Positions 1 through 11,142 of a DNA stretch of 64,000 nucleotides are shown here, in pieces (position 1 is the first letter of the stretch; each line of letters starts with the position of its first letter). The notes under the pieces are model-generated. The model was not told the DNA's origin. It did not search any database and was given only the letters and a program-made list of their open reading frames with translations. Source of the DNA: Plantago major (lineage: Eukaryota > Streptophyta > Magnoliopsida > Lamiales > Plantaginaceae); NCBI GenBank assembly GCA_026545765.1, contig CM048839.1, positions 42,206,677-42,270,676 of the forward strand. The letters run 5' to 3'. Position numbers and translations under genes: made by a program.

Positions 1-124
1 ATCCAGAACGATGAAGAAGCTAGCTCGCTAGATTTGGAAATCATTCCCGAAAATATGTTCAGGTCTTAAAATATATCAGATCTGAACAACAAATCCGTAT
101 GTGCCTAACTGTTTTAACAATCCT

Positions 125-339
125 TGTTATAGGGTTTAGCTTGTGTTGCATGTTTTTACTTTGTTATAGTTTTAAGATGCATTGTTATATTTTTAAGAGC
201 CACTGTTATAGTTTTAATCATCAATATTATTGTATTTAGCTTGTCATGTTTCTGTTTATTATAGTTTTAAGAGGCATTGTTGTAGTTTTAAGAGACACTG
301 TTATGGTTTTAAGCATCAATGTTACTGTTTTTAGCTTGT
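125..339. repeat. GTTTTAAG-type degenerate tandem array, left part
   Basis: Short AT-rich modules of the type GTTTTAAG-AGGCATTGTTATA and GTTTTAAGCATCAATGTTA alternate with TTTTTAGCTTGTGTTGCATG. The higher-order unit is roughly 100 bp. The array continues at 1636 after an inserted solo LTR, and the two halves join in register when the LTR is removed. Bases 1-69 form an open frame of 22 codons ending in TAA, possibly the end of an upstream exon, but nothing in it is recognisable. Confidence 0.6.
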
Positions 340-1635
340 TGATGTGCACTCAGAGATTTCGTTTTCCATTGTAGAACCTGTAATCTCCAAATACAATCAA
401 GATTAAATTTATAAGTCGGAAGTCCTCAAATCCACATTTTATAGCGAAAAGTTGACTCGGGATGTCGTTCTCCACGGACAGTTAGCATAAGAACAAGTAA
501 ACAGTTCTTATCTCGGACAGAATAATCAGATCGCATTAAACCCTAAATTGCTTTATTTGTAAATCAATGATGGAAAGGCGTAAAGGTTCCCCAACCTCCC
601 TCTGCTATGCTACTCCCAACTTCCTAGTTAAAATCCTACGCATTTACCTCTAACGACAGCAGGGCATAATACTATGGTGCCCAAGGCGCAGTCGGCACGA
701 GTACCCCTACCCAGTTAAATGAAACTACTGTGTCACTCAGTAGAACATCACACCACGAAGGATGTATAGAGTTGTATAACCACGATTTATGTCAAAACTA
801 TTCCATTAACATATCCCATATACCGGTATGTAAAGAAGTAGCAAAAGCAAAGTTACGACGGTTCGCCTTTACAAAAGGAAATTAGCTACTCATAGTAACA
901 AAGAACAGTAATCGAAATCTAAGAAGAAAGGAAGAAGAAGCTTAGTCTCTGATGTTCTTGATGTCTTCGTGCTGCTGCTTCTACGTATTCCTCCTTCTGG
1001 GTGCCTAACGGCCAGTGGGTTGGATTTCACTTCCTCGAGGACTGGTTCTCTCTCCAAGAGAGCTGCTTTGTGAGCTGTGTGAATTCTGAGACCCCTGAGG
1101 TCTTATTTATAGGTGAAATTTCGACCTCCAACCTGCCATTCTTTAATAAGGAAGGTTTAGGAAGGCGGGCCTCGACAGCCGTAGCGCATAAAATAGAACC
1201 CGGAGGTCCATCTGCGGTCAGTGGACCGATGACCCTAATGCGTCCTCGGTGGCCGCCATCTTCGATTGCTACAGATTCGAATATGTTTTCTTCGTTCTTC
1301 AATTTCAGGCTTCGTAACTTTGTTTCCTCGAAAAGTGGTCTTCTACAAAGTTGGTCGTTCTTCAATTATCTTCGCATTAGTTGGTCGCATGACATGTTTT
1401 GACTCCTCGAACTTCGTGCAATGGTCAATCCGACGTATTTGCTTCCTTGTCCCGATTTGGCACAATTATGCCGTTTTGGTGTCTGAAATCGTGCAAATCC
1501 TCAAAACCGCGATCATGACCTACATAAAACACGCAAAGTTGGTAATTTACCATAAAACGATACAAATATTGCATCTAGGGCAAAAAAAACGAGGGTCTAA
1601 AAGTATGCTATATCACACATTTCATTGTCACATCA
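340..1635. mobile_element. Solo LTR of a retrotransposon (1296 bp)
   Basis: The termini are TGATGTG at the left and CACATCA at the right, a perfect 7-bp inverted pair with the canonical TG...CA ends. The flanks carry the 5-bp direct repeat CTTGT at 335-339 and 1636-1640. Removing the element and one CTTGT restores the surrounding GTTTTAAG array unit. No internal coding, primer-binding site or second LTR is present, so it is a solo LTR left by LTR-LTR recombination. On the minus strand it carries CCGTGGAGAACGACATCCCG, resembling the block near the 3' end of many Ty3/gypsy LTRs, so minus orientation is likely. Short open frames inside it (for example 1001-1402) have no protein-like features. 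Confidence 0.75.
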
Positions 1636-2150
1636 CTTGTGTTGTATGTTTCTGCCTTGTTATAATTTTAAGAGGCATTGATATAGTTTTAAGAGACACT
1701 GTTATTGTTTTAAGCATCAATATTATTGTTTTTAGCTTGTGTTGTATTTTTATGCTTTGTTTACTGTTTTTAGCTTGTGTTGCATTTTTCTGTTTTGTTA
1801 TAGTTTTAAAAGTCATTGTTATAGTTTTAAGCATCAATGTTATTGTTTTTAATGTGTTGGATGTTCCTGCATTGTTATAGTTATAACAAACATCGTTATC
1901 GTTTTAAGAGATACTGTTATAGTTTTAAGTATTAATGTTACTGTTTTTAACTCGTGTTGCATGTTTCTGCTTTGTTATAGTTTTAAAAGGCATTGTTATA
2001 GTTTTAAGAAGCATTGTTATTGTTTAAGCATCAATGTTACTGTTTTTTAGTTTGTGTTGCATGTTTCTACTTTGTTATTGTTTTAAGCACGAATGTGTTA
2101 GTTTTAATAATAGTCGTTATGGTTTTAACCCAATTAGTGAATGTTTTAAG
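1636..2150. repeat. GTTTTAAG-type degenerate tandem array, right part
   Basis: Continuation of the array at 125-339 with the same modules. The TSD CTTGT at 1636-1640 is the first part of the unit interrupted by the solo LTR. Open frames here are by-products of the low-complexity repeat. Confidence 0.6.
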
Positions 2151-2152
2151 CA

Positions 2153-2341
2153 GGTACTGATGATAACATCGAGTTTGATGATAGGTCTCTCAAAGGTGTC
2201 ACTGCAGTACTGAAGCAAAAAGCACTAGCAACAAAAGACTGGAAGTCGAAGTTCACCAACAAGTTTAATCGAAAAAAAACCTATTTTAACAACTCTATTT
2301 GCATTTGCATAAAAAAAACACCGAATGAACGTTTATTGTAA
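2153..2341 (+). other. Possible exon remnant, unrecognised
   Basis: An open frame of 62 codons follows a canonical-looking acceptor (TTTTAAGCAG at 2144-2153) and ends at TAA 2339-2341. Its composition is protein-like, charged and rich in Lys and Asp, unlike the flanking repeats. No family is recognised. Joining it to the open frame at the very start of the window through a donor at 63 gives an immediate stop, so they are not a simple two-exon gene. It could be a gene fragment carried by a transposon. Confidence 0.2.
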
Positions 2342-2969
2342 AAAGATTTCTATGAGAATAGATGTTTTAAAATCTTTGGATGACTAAACATTTCAATATT
2401 GTAATAAATGTTTCAAATAGCTTATTTTAAGTTTGTTTATTGATGTTTTAATGGCATCCCTGAAACTTTTATACTTGTTTAATGGTGGTTTAATGATATT
2501 AGATTGTCACTTAAAACTATAACAAACCATCGTAAAACTATTATGTAGCTCCTTAAAATCATCACACCTTTTCTTAAAAAATTAACGAAAGTGGTTAAAA
2601 CTATAATTGAAACATACAATACCAACGCATTAAAACCATCACATCATCTCTTAAAACATTAACAAAATACGTTAAAATTTAAAACTGTAACTGAAACTTT
2701 CAATGCTAACAACTTAAAACCATAATATAATCTATTAAAAGCATAACAAAAATGTGTGTCTCGGCGATTTTTAAAAAAACTCAGCCGGTCAGACGCTAAA
2801 ACCAAAAAGCCCGAAAAACCACAAAAAAAAAACTTGATTTTAACATGAATATATACATGTCTAATCATAATTAGTTGGTAATCATGTTTCTTTGTTCCTC
2901 CGCATCTTTTGCAGGAGATTTTTTTTTTTTTTTTAAAGAATGATAAATATCACATATTCACTTATAAAA
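2342..2969. other. AT-rich spacer with inverted CTTAAAAC modules
   Basis: No gene is seen. From about 2500 to 2760 modules of the type CTTAAAAC/ATTAACAAAA recur. These are the reverse-complement sense of the GTTTTAAG modules at 125-2150, so the block 125-2760 is broadly a diverged inverted repeat. A 16-base T-run lies near 2920-2935. Confidence 0.4.
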
Positions 2970-3155
2970 ACAAGTCTCATAAAAACATTCTCTAAATAAT
3001 TTATATATAGACGGGCCTATATTGTCAAGAAAATTATCGATGTTATTAATCAAAACGTCTATATTCTCATTATTGGATTTTTTCATATTATAAAAGAAAC
3101 AAATTTCGTTAACAACATATACATTTTAATTAATAACATTCATGATTTTCCTAAA
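2970..3155. mobile_element. GAGACGG-type MITE, copy 1, truncated
   Basis: Related to the copy immediately downstream (3167-3387). It shares the CAAGTCTC start, the internal block around CGGGCCTA, TTTTTTCATATTA and a CATGATTTTC tail. The right terminal inverted repeat is missing. Confidence 0.5.
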
Positions 3156-3166
3156 GCATAGATGAG

Positions 3167-3387
3167 CAAGTCTCCTGAGAGACGGTCTCTAGATAATTTA
3201 TCTAGAGACGGGCCTACGTTGTCAATAAAATTTACTAATAAAAACACTCATGTGCTCAACATTGATGTTTTTTCATATTACAACAAGACTTATTTCGTTA
3301 ACAACATAAACATTTTAATTAATAACATGAAAGATTTTCTTAATAATATTCGTCGTCTCTAGAAACCGTCTCTCATGAGAGTTTGTG
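3167..3387. mobile_element. GAGACGG-type MITE, copy 2, complete
   Basis: The left end reads CAAGTCTCCTGAGAGACGG. The right end, reverse-complemented, reads CACAAACTCTCATGAGAGACGG, giving a terminal inverted repeat of about 22 bp with few mismatches around 220 bp of AT-rich sequence. No coding capacity. The superfamily is not decided because no clear target duplication is seen. Confidence 0.65.
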
Positions 3388-3393
3388 TACTTA

Positions 3394-4108
3394 GGCTCTG
3401 TTTAGCAAAACTAGCTGGTAGCTGGTAAGCTAGCTGATTAGGGAGTTGATTAACTAGCTGAGAAGCTAGCTGATTTTAAATGTAGGTGTTTAGAAAATTA
3501 GCTGATAAGCTAGCTGGTATTTTGTAAAATGACATAAAAGGGCATTACTCTTATTTTTATTTTCTTTAACCTTTCTCATCGTATTATTAGTATATAGTTT
3601 TTTAAATAATAGTACATCACATTTTGTCCAATTATTCTAATATATATTCAATGTACTTTACATCGCCACTTTAATAACATCATCAAAATTATCAGAAGTT
3701 GAAAGAAATATTCGTTGAGCATTTTAACTTAGTAATGAAAAAAATCAGTAATTGATGTGTACTACATGTATGCATTTTAAAGAGATGCGGGTGTATTAAT
3801 CCTTATGCTAGTTGTGCAAACAAGTACACAAAATGTATAACAAATGATCCAACAATATAAAATATAAGTCGAGAATAATAAATAATAAAAACGGGTAGTT
3901 TTTCCTTCTTTTTTTTCTAATTTAGGTAAGAGATATTTTCGTAATGAAAAAGATAAGAATGAGTTTTTTTTTAAAAAAAAAAGCTAACTTGGGTAGCTTC
4001 TTAACCAGCTAGCTGATTTAAGAAGTTGCGCGTTCACGTAACGAGCTTTTTATTAGTCAATGGTAAAAAAAAGCTCATGGAGCTGAAAAACTAATGGTAA
4101 ACTGAGCC
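3394..4108. mobile_element. PIF/Harbinger (Tourist-like) MITE, 715 bp
   Basis: Termini are GGCTCTGTTTAGC and, reverse-complemented, GGCTCAGTTTACC, flanked by the 3-bp duplication TTA at 3391-3393 and 4109-4111. This is the PIF/Harbinger signature. The interior is AT-rich with repeated AGCTAGCTGAT modules near both ends (AGCTAGCTGATTAGG on the left, CAGCTAGCTGATTTAAG on the right). No transposase is present. Confidence 0.75.
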
Positions 4109-5364
4109 TTAATTACATTCATTAAGTAAACATGTCGATCTAATGTCTGGAAAATTATCTCGTAAAATTTTTTATTTAATATCTATATAATATATTAAGC
4201 AAAAAAGGATTTGAGCCATTCTAGGCTATCCACCTCATTTAATTAGTTGGCAAAATCCTCTTCCCTAATTGGTCAATTCATTTGCTTAGTTGTTAAATAC
4301 TTTTGTTTTCATTGGTCCAAATTATTAAATAATGATGATGTGGGATGATTTGGTCATGTTCAAACTATATATGGTGCAAATTAATTCATATTACTTACTA
4401 AAGCAAGTTAACAAACTATAAACTGACGTTAATTCAATGACTATTATAACTCAATTATACAATTTTTCACATACTAAGGAAAGTTAATAAATTTAGACCT
4501 AAAAGAATATCAATTAGAGTCTCTAAATCATTTTTAACCCATACATATCGATCAAACATTTCCCAATAAAGAGTGAAAAACTAAGAAATTGTCATTTAGA
4601 AGAGATCCAGAAAGAGGATATAGTTGTTTGAAATTCGAATTTAATAGTCCCGACTTTAAGCCAACTTTACTAGATGAGTAGTAACTCAAATTTAATTGAG
4701 TTGTGAAAAATTATGTTTGTAATAGAGTTAAAATATTATATGTTTTATACGGTTGTTATATATCGTGTGTAAAAGTAAAGTGAGTGTACGAGTTTTTATA
4801 TTATTTGATTAGTTTTAAGTTTATTTGATTGGTTTAAAGTTGTTATGATAATTAATTCCAACTCGATTAAAGTCGCATTGCAAATATGACATATTTGATT
4901 GTCCGACTCAACTAAATTTGAGTTTTAGTTGTGTAAAAGAAATCCGATATTTTCTAATAGAGAGATAGAGAAGAGGAGGAGGAAATAGATATGAGTTGAA
5001 TCCAAGCATTAAAAAGGGGGTTGTTGGAACTTTGACGCAATCTTTAATACTCTTATATATAGACACAGATTTTATTAAGTTGTTTCTTTTGTAATATTAA
5101 CATTGTGCTATTGTTAATACTACAATCTAAATCTAAAGCATGAGATTATTTATGAATTTAATTTCAATCATTCAATTTTTTATAAATGTGATAAGACATT
5201 GCATAGGCGCATAATGAATCACGTATTATAAAGTTGAATTAATAGCACCTTTCATGTTTTAAAATTAACAAAATGTACAAAAAACAATTTAGTATAAACC
5301 CTCCATTAATCAAATACTCAATAAACACCCCAATTTAATTATGAAGAAAATAGAAATAGTTTTG

Positions 5365-5607
5365 AGTAAGTCTCCTGACAGTCTCTATATAATTTATCTA
5401 GAGACGGACCTATGTTATCAAGAAAATCATCGATGTTATTAATAAAAACACATATGTTCGCAATAGTAGTGTTTTTTCATATTGCAACAAGACTCATTTC
5501 GTTGACAATATAAGCTTTTTGTTTAGTAACATGAATGATTTTCTTGATAAAATATGTTTGTCTCTAAATAAATTATCTACAGACCCCGTCTCTCATGAGA
5601 CTTTGTG
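5365..5607. mobile_element. GAGACGG-type MITE, copy 3
   Basis: Same family as 3167-3387. It starts AGTAAGTCTCCTGACAG, has the TCTAGAGACGGACCTA block and the TTTTTTCATATTGCAACAAG core, and ends CCGTCTCTCATGAGACTTTG. The left inverted repeat has a small deletion compared with copy 2. Confidence 0.6.
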
Positions 5608-6038
5608 AATAATTTTATAAAAAATGACCCGAACAATGGGCCAGGGCACCAATTAGAGCTTCAATGGATAGAAGCTCAAAATCCTCCGAGCATCTAGCTT
5701 CCTGGCAAAAGATTTATCTACTAATACACCCACAAATCTTACTATAAGTTACAATTGAAATCTTTGGAAAAGAAACAAGCATGTGCAGGTTCCATCAATT
5801 TCAATATCTATCACTTATTTACATCAAACTACCTCTTAAAATGGCCAGTTTTCGTTTGGATCTCTAATGTTTCATACTCTCCCCGTTCTGCTAAATTAGG
5901 GCACGTTCTTTTCGACGTTGGTTTTAAGAAAGTCAATGTATAGTTTATTATTTGCAGCTGGAGAGATATGATAAACATTGTAGAAAGTATGAGAAATATA
6001 TATAATAAAATAAGAATGTTAGTGGTCAGTGGATCTTA

Positions 6039-6130
6039 GGCTCTGCTCTCTTCATCTGAAAACTCATTAATTTGATTCGCTTAATTGTTTTTATACTACA
6101 ATTCAGATCGATTCGCCTGTTAGATTTAAG
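6039..6130. mobile_element. Tourist-like MITE fragment (TTCGAT family)
   Basis: Begins GGCTCTGCTCTCTTCATCTG after TTA and contains the ATACTACAATT block shared with 7632-7795 and 8090-8233. The right terminus is not present. Confidence 0.45.
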
Positions 6131-6937
6131 AGATACTTTTTTTTGCTATTCAAGAAAGTGTGCATATATTGATGAGGAGTCAATGACACGTCGATACTTT
6201 TTTTTGAAGAATTTAAAGGTTTTATTCCAAACGAGAACAATGGACCATCAGAAATGTTCCCAAATGACCATCACAAAGTGACGATACAAACTACGAGAAA
6301 ACTCAAGAACCACAACCTACCACAACTCGAACACGGAAACATGAACCACCTAGGCATAAAACAGAAATGAAAAGCCTCTAGGACGGTGCCAAAAACTCAC
6401 GCCTCACAACAATCACCTTCTAAGACCCCGGACGAAATTCTAGCTCCCCCGTCGTCTAGCATGTCTCAAAATCGAAATTTCGAGCCAAGAGTTAGGAGTA
6501 CACCAAAACCAAAATGGAGAACATACCAACCAAGCGAGGAAAGAAAGAAAAGGTTGGTGATTTCCCATAGAGGCGTCCGAAATCAAGAGGAAAAAAAAAG
6601 TAAATGGGACATTGATTTCTCGACAGATGAGTTTAAATTAGAAAGTGTACCAAATACTTAAACATGATAAAAATGGTTTCTCATATTTAAGAAAATCGTG
6701 ATATTTAAAGAATTTCACTTTGGTGAAATAGTCTACTAATAAGAAATTCTGCATCCACACATCAATTTTACTCATAATCACTATATAATATCCAACTTTT
6801 CCTAATTCCCGTATAATCGCATTTTGGGGGTGGTGGTTATTTTGCGATAATTTTGAACAATGATTTTGTTCGACAAAATTAATTCGCATAAATTCTTGAA
6901 AACTAATGAAAGTAAGAAAGAACATCACATGAATGTA

Positions 6938-6938
<1 letters not shown>

Positions 6939-7022
<84 letters not shown>

Positions 7023-7029
7023 TAATATA
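6939..7029. repeat. (TA)n microsatellite inside a Helitron 5' terminus
   Basis: An almost pure TA repeat of about 80 bp begins within the conserved TCTATATAATATATTAAGC Helitron start. Open frames across it on both strands (runs of Ile-Tyr) are artefacts of the repeat. Confidence 0.9.
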
Positions 7030-7631
7030 TATTAAGCAAAAAATGATTGGAGCCATTTTAGGGTGTCGAAGTCATTCAATTGGTTGGCAAATCTTTGTGC
7101 TCTGATTGGTCAGTATTAATGCTTGGTTGGATGAATCTTTCATTCTGATTGGTCAAAATAACATTGTCTTGCTAATATGGTGATGTGGAAAATCTTATGC
7201 CGTGTGAAAGCAATTAGTGCATGAAATTCAAAATATTGTCTAAATTTTGGAAATATTACTTCATTATGAAAGTTTGATATTTATAAATATGTAAAAAAAA
7301 AAAAGAAACCAACCTAAAATCCAATTAATGTCTTTAGATCTCATCCATATAGTTGGTCAGTTCAAAAGTTCAAATGGAAAATGTAGTACTATGTCCCTCA
7401 CCTATTTATTTCGTCAAATAAGGAATTAAAATAATTTAAAATTTTCATGGAAACTTCAAATAAAAATGTGTAATTCTCTTCAAAGACCGTCTATAGTAAT
7501 GATAAAAAAAGACGAACAATCATTAATATTATTAATCAAAATGTAAGATGGTTAGTTAAGGACGTAGGTGCTTTTGTACAAATATAAGATGTATTATAGT
7601 AACGATATAGGTCCGTATATAACTAAATTAA

Positions 7632-7795
7632 GGCTCTGTTCTCTTATTGAAAACTCCTTGATTCGATTCGATTCCATTCGATTCGATTCGATTCGATTAC
7701 CTTAGTTATATTTTATACTACAATTGATTCGATTGATTCAATTGATTCGATTCGATTCAATTGATTCGATTGAAATTTGATTTGAAAAACGAGCC
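7632..7795. mobile_element. Tourist-like MITE, 164 bp, complete
   Basis: The left end is GGCTCTGTTCTC and the right end AAAAACGAGCC, with the 3-bp duplication TAA at 7629-7631 and 7796-7798. The interior is filled with short tandem TTCGA/TTGATTCGA motifs. This fits a PIF/Harbinger-derived MITE. Confidence 0.7.
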
Positions 7796-8089
7796 TAAGT
7801 ATGAAATTCAATTTGTTATTGGTCGATTATCCAACAGTATATTTTCTTTAACTGGAAGTATTTTGATTTCAATCAAATTTTACTATACATTCCATCTAAT
7901 TGCACTCGATGCAATCATTATCTCTTAAATTAGGACTAATTATTATCACTAAAATGTGTGCTGATTAAGTTGTAAATTATGGCAGCACGATGCGTATTTG
8001 AGCATAAATTTAAATATAATGGCAAATGTTCATATAATGGATTTTAAATATTGTCCAGTGGAGATTGATTGCTTTCTCGACCGATTTAT

Positions 8090-8233
8090 GTTCTTTTCAT
8101 CTGAAAACTCATTAATTTCGATTGAGTTGATTCGATTCATTGATTCAATTGATTTTGTTCAATTTTGTTTAGTTCATTTTATACTACAATTGATTCAATT
8201 CGATTCGATTCGGTTATTTAAAAGAACAGAGCC
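8090..8233. mobile_element. Tourist-like MITE, diverged copy
   Basis: Shares TTCATCTGAAAACTCATTAA, the TTGATTC tandem motifs and ATACTACAATTGATTC with 6039-6130 and 7632-7795. The right end AAAGAACAGAGCC is followed by TAA. The left GGCTC terminus is eroded. Confidence 0.55.
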
Positions 8234-9164
8234 TAATTTGTTTAGTCATTAACATTACCAATTGGGCTAAAATCATACTCTCTACCGATATGTGTGCGTT
8301 TATTCTAAAATATTGTCATTTTAAATTCATATTCATTTGGCAAAAACTCAACTTGAGTCGATAACCAAACACGTGAACAGATACACATAAGACATCTAAG
8401 TTTTAACTTTATTTATGTAGAACGTTAAAAAAAAATCCCTGAAATAATACAAAAAAAAAAAAGTTTGTATATAGTAGTTAATATTTTACGGAAAACAAAG
8501 TGTAAGGTTTTATTAAAAATGTTTATGGTTTTAGGGAAAATGTTAAGGTTAAGTAAAGTTGGAAAGTGTGCATGTATCGTTGTAATTCTTAAGGATTTTT
8601 TATGTTTAAAGGATTTTGTTACAAATTTTAGTAAACCAACAATTTACATTTTTGTAAAACCACAGTAGTTGTAATTAAGAAATGTAAGTTATATGCTATT
8701 ACAATGGTATGTGATTACACTGCAATTGTATGGGTTAGTCAACAAAATATGTTAGAGAGAAGTATTGTGGTAATACTATCTCAATTTGATTAATTATACA
8801 TAAGTTGAAATTGTACATATTACAAACTTTTGTGAAAGACCGCCTCTTGAATATACAAATTCAATTCAACATTACATATTTAGTTATTTACGTACAAACA
8901 TCATATATATGGTTAGCTTCAAACATTATGTGTATAGTAAGCATGTATTATACTTGAAATACATGCATTTTTAACATGCGATGTTTATAGCTAAACATGC
9001 GAGCTTTGGACAAAATATGTGATGTTTGATTTGATCACTCTGAAAGATGTCTATTGCAAAAAATTACTCTTAACATATTTAAAATGTTCACTCTAACAAT
9101 ATCGATGTCTTTTTTAGTCATCCAGTGGAGTAACCAATTTGGAGACAAAATCATTGCATCAATT

Positions 9165-9197
<33 letters not shown>

Positions 9198-10690
9198 TTG
9201 ACAATAAGCTTTGAATTTGACAAGTATGAAAGATAGTGAATAAAGTATGAGATATAGTGAATAAAGTAGGAGATATATTTTTCATTTAAGGGATGGAAAG
9301 TTGAAATCGGGGACGGGGGGAGTATATATTTGTTTCATACTAAACTTTTAGGAAAATATTTATTACATTCAAACAAATTATGATTGTCGGCAATCTCCAT
9401 GGAAGTCGAGGTTGTATTCTTCTCGGACTTACACCCTACTCTAAATGTTAATCATATGGTTTTGTGTCTTAAATAGGTGATGAACGGGTTCAATATAGGG
9501 CCTAGATCCTCGATACTTTTCGTTTTTTCTTTTCATTTTGCCAGCCTTTTCACGGACGATTCCTACCCGAAAGATCCATGAAAAGTTAAAAGGCCCAAAT
9601 GGGTCCGGGTAGCGTCCCAAACGGGTTAGAAAAGTATAATCCAAGAAGCATATTATAACTAAGGTGAATTTGATATCTAGAATCAATATTGGGAAAAAGG
9701 TTATCATCATACATTTGATAATGAGCTCATCCATGAGAAAAAGTTCCGGTTTGGTTTCAATAGGAGACGGTTGCCTACATCGGTCTCCTCTAATATGACA
9801 ATAAACGAAGAGCCAGGGACATTTATCTCTCACGTGGTCCTCTACATCCCTTCACTCTTATCTAGACTTTCAAACGGGTCCATCTAACCAAAAGTGAACT
9901 CGCCAATACCCGTTCAAAATAATTGTTTTTTTGGGTCGAGCATCGACTCGAACCCAAAAAATCCGACCTCTATAGTGAAATAATAATTTGGGGGGGGGGG
10001 GGACCCATATGATACAAATGATGCATGCAAAATATTAAATTTGAGAAGCGGCGCTCACACTACCTGTTTACGTTTACGTTAAAGAATTGGAAAATCATTG
10101 AAAAATATTATTATGTTTGTGAATTGGTATTTTTTCGGGGTGTATGTGAGTTGACCCACAAAAAATTCATCGATACATCCGAAGAAATATGTTTGTGAAA
10201 TGATAATATCTTTTTTTTTGGGGGGGGGGGAGGAGGGGGTGGTTGGTGAATCATTTTTACGGGGTGGGTTGTTGTCACCGTCCAATTAATTGTGTCATTT
10301 TTGTTACAATTTGGTTCAGTTAACGAATTCGTTTTCTAAGCAAATTAACAGTGCAATGCGTGGCCTGCTAAATATTTATCGTTTTCAACATCCGTTAGGG
10401 GGGGGGGGGACTTTAAACTGGTTCAGGGCGGGTATTACGACAACCATCGAAAGTGCCCATCAGATTATGAAATAATATTATGTATTATAAGTGTTATTAA
10501 AAAAAATTATAAGTTCATCTTATTTTGCTGAAACTATGTTTACTAATAGTAATATATACCTCTTTCATTTTTTTTCAGTTATGTATGAAATGTTGAAGTA
10601 TGAATCCCTTCACATTATAAACTTAATTTATAATTTTGTAAAATTATTAAAAAAGTTATAGATAACATATGCGACATTTTATTTTCATTC
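8234..10690. other. Helitron interior without recognisable genes, with G-runs
   Basis: AT-rich sequence with four long runs of G on the plus strand: 9170-9197 (28), 9990-10002 (13), 10220-10230 (11) and 10398-10409 (12). Around 9205-9325 is a block ending GGGGACGGGGGGAGTA, which looks like a degraded right end of a Stowaway-type MITE. No open frame has convincing protein features. Confidence 0.5.
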
Positions 10691-10720
10691 CCCGTCGAGT
10701 ATCGACGGGTCATTTACTAG
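10691..10720 (+). other. Helitron 3' terminal hairpin and CTAG end
   Basis: Perfect 8-bp stem CCCGTCGA/TCGACGGG with a 3-nt loop, a short AT-containing spacer, then CTAG immediately before a T. This is the rolling-circle terminator structure expected for plant Helitrons. Confidence 0.85.
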
Positions 10721-11142
10721 TTTTTGAAAAATAGGAAAGAAATTAAATCAACTACTCCAGTTGGATAAGGATATGATTGACACGTTGGAAGCTCGAAAGT
10801 GAGATTTTTTATTTTAGTAAAAAAAAGGCCCTTTCGTACTCGATTTATTCCTTTTCTTTCTGTTTCTTCCGACATACTTCACGGATGTATAGTCGCAAGT
10901 CAATTCATGTATTATCCTTACAATCACAAACTCATCTTCTTTCAATCATAACCAGCAAAGCCGGAGGTGTTAAATCACATTCCCGCCTTAATTAAGCTAA
11001 ACCTGTGTGCTTCACATTTCTTGAATCTTTCCAACCAACCAATACCCCTGATTATTAACTCTTCACGGACTATATTAAAGACCAATAATCATCTCCCACA
11101 AATTCAAATTTCCCAATACTTGAAAGTATCCACAAAGAGAGA

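Larger units (their letters stand above)
4182..6937 (+). mobile_element. Helitron-type 5' end and body, 3' end not found
   Basis: The sequence A|TCTATATAATATATTAAGC at 4181-4200 is a typical plant Helitron 5' terminus. The following 200 bp match the second Helitron start near 7017-7200, sharing GAGCCATT, ATTGGTCA and the GATGTGG blocks. I could not find a matching hairpin plus CTAG end before the second Helitron begins at 6938, so this copy is either truncated or interrupted by the second one. It contains a GAGACGG-type MITE (5365-5607) and a Tourist-like fragment (6039). The open frame 6386-6661 (91 codons, Lys/Arg/Ser-rich) is unrecognised and may be a captured fragment. Confidence 0.45.
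6938..10720 (+). mobile_element. Non-autonomous Helitron, about 3.8 kb
   Basis: The 5' end is at A6937|T6938-C, with the terminal TCTATAT run expanded into a long TA microsatellite. This is followed by ATATTAAGCAAAAAATG and the 200-bp subterminal block shared with the element starting at 4182. The 3' end has an 8-bp stem hairpin CCCGTCGA-GTA-TCGACGGG (10691-10709) followed 7 bp later by CTAG at 10717-10720 and a host T. Insertion is between A and T, as is standard for Helitrons. No RepHel protein is found. The body contains two Tourist-like MITE copies, four long G-runs and AT-rich filler. The minus-strand frame 9441-9833 is unrecognised. It ends about 420 bp upstream of the E3 ligase start codon, in that gene's promoter region. 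Confidence 0.75.

Noticed and set aside
1001-1880. Overlapping open frames of 112-204 codons
   Set aside because: They lie in the solo LTR and the low-complexity repeat, start at non-ATG codons in part, and show no domain or splice logic.
6638-7105. Open frames on both strands with long Ile-Tyr runs
   Set aside because: They are translations of the TA microsatellite at the Helitron 5' end.
9035-9236. Short proteins with Pro-run or Gly-run
   Set aside because: Produced by the 28-base G-run read on either strand.
4182-10720. A single 6.5-kb Helitron from the first 5' end to the hairpin
   Set aside because: A second, related 5' end at 6938 makes the shorter element the simpler reading; the long version is kept only as an alternative.
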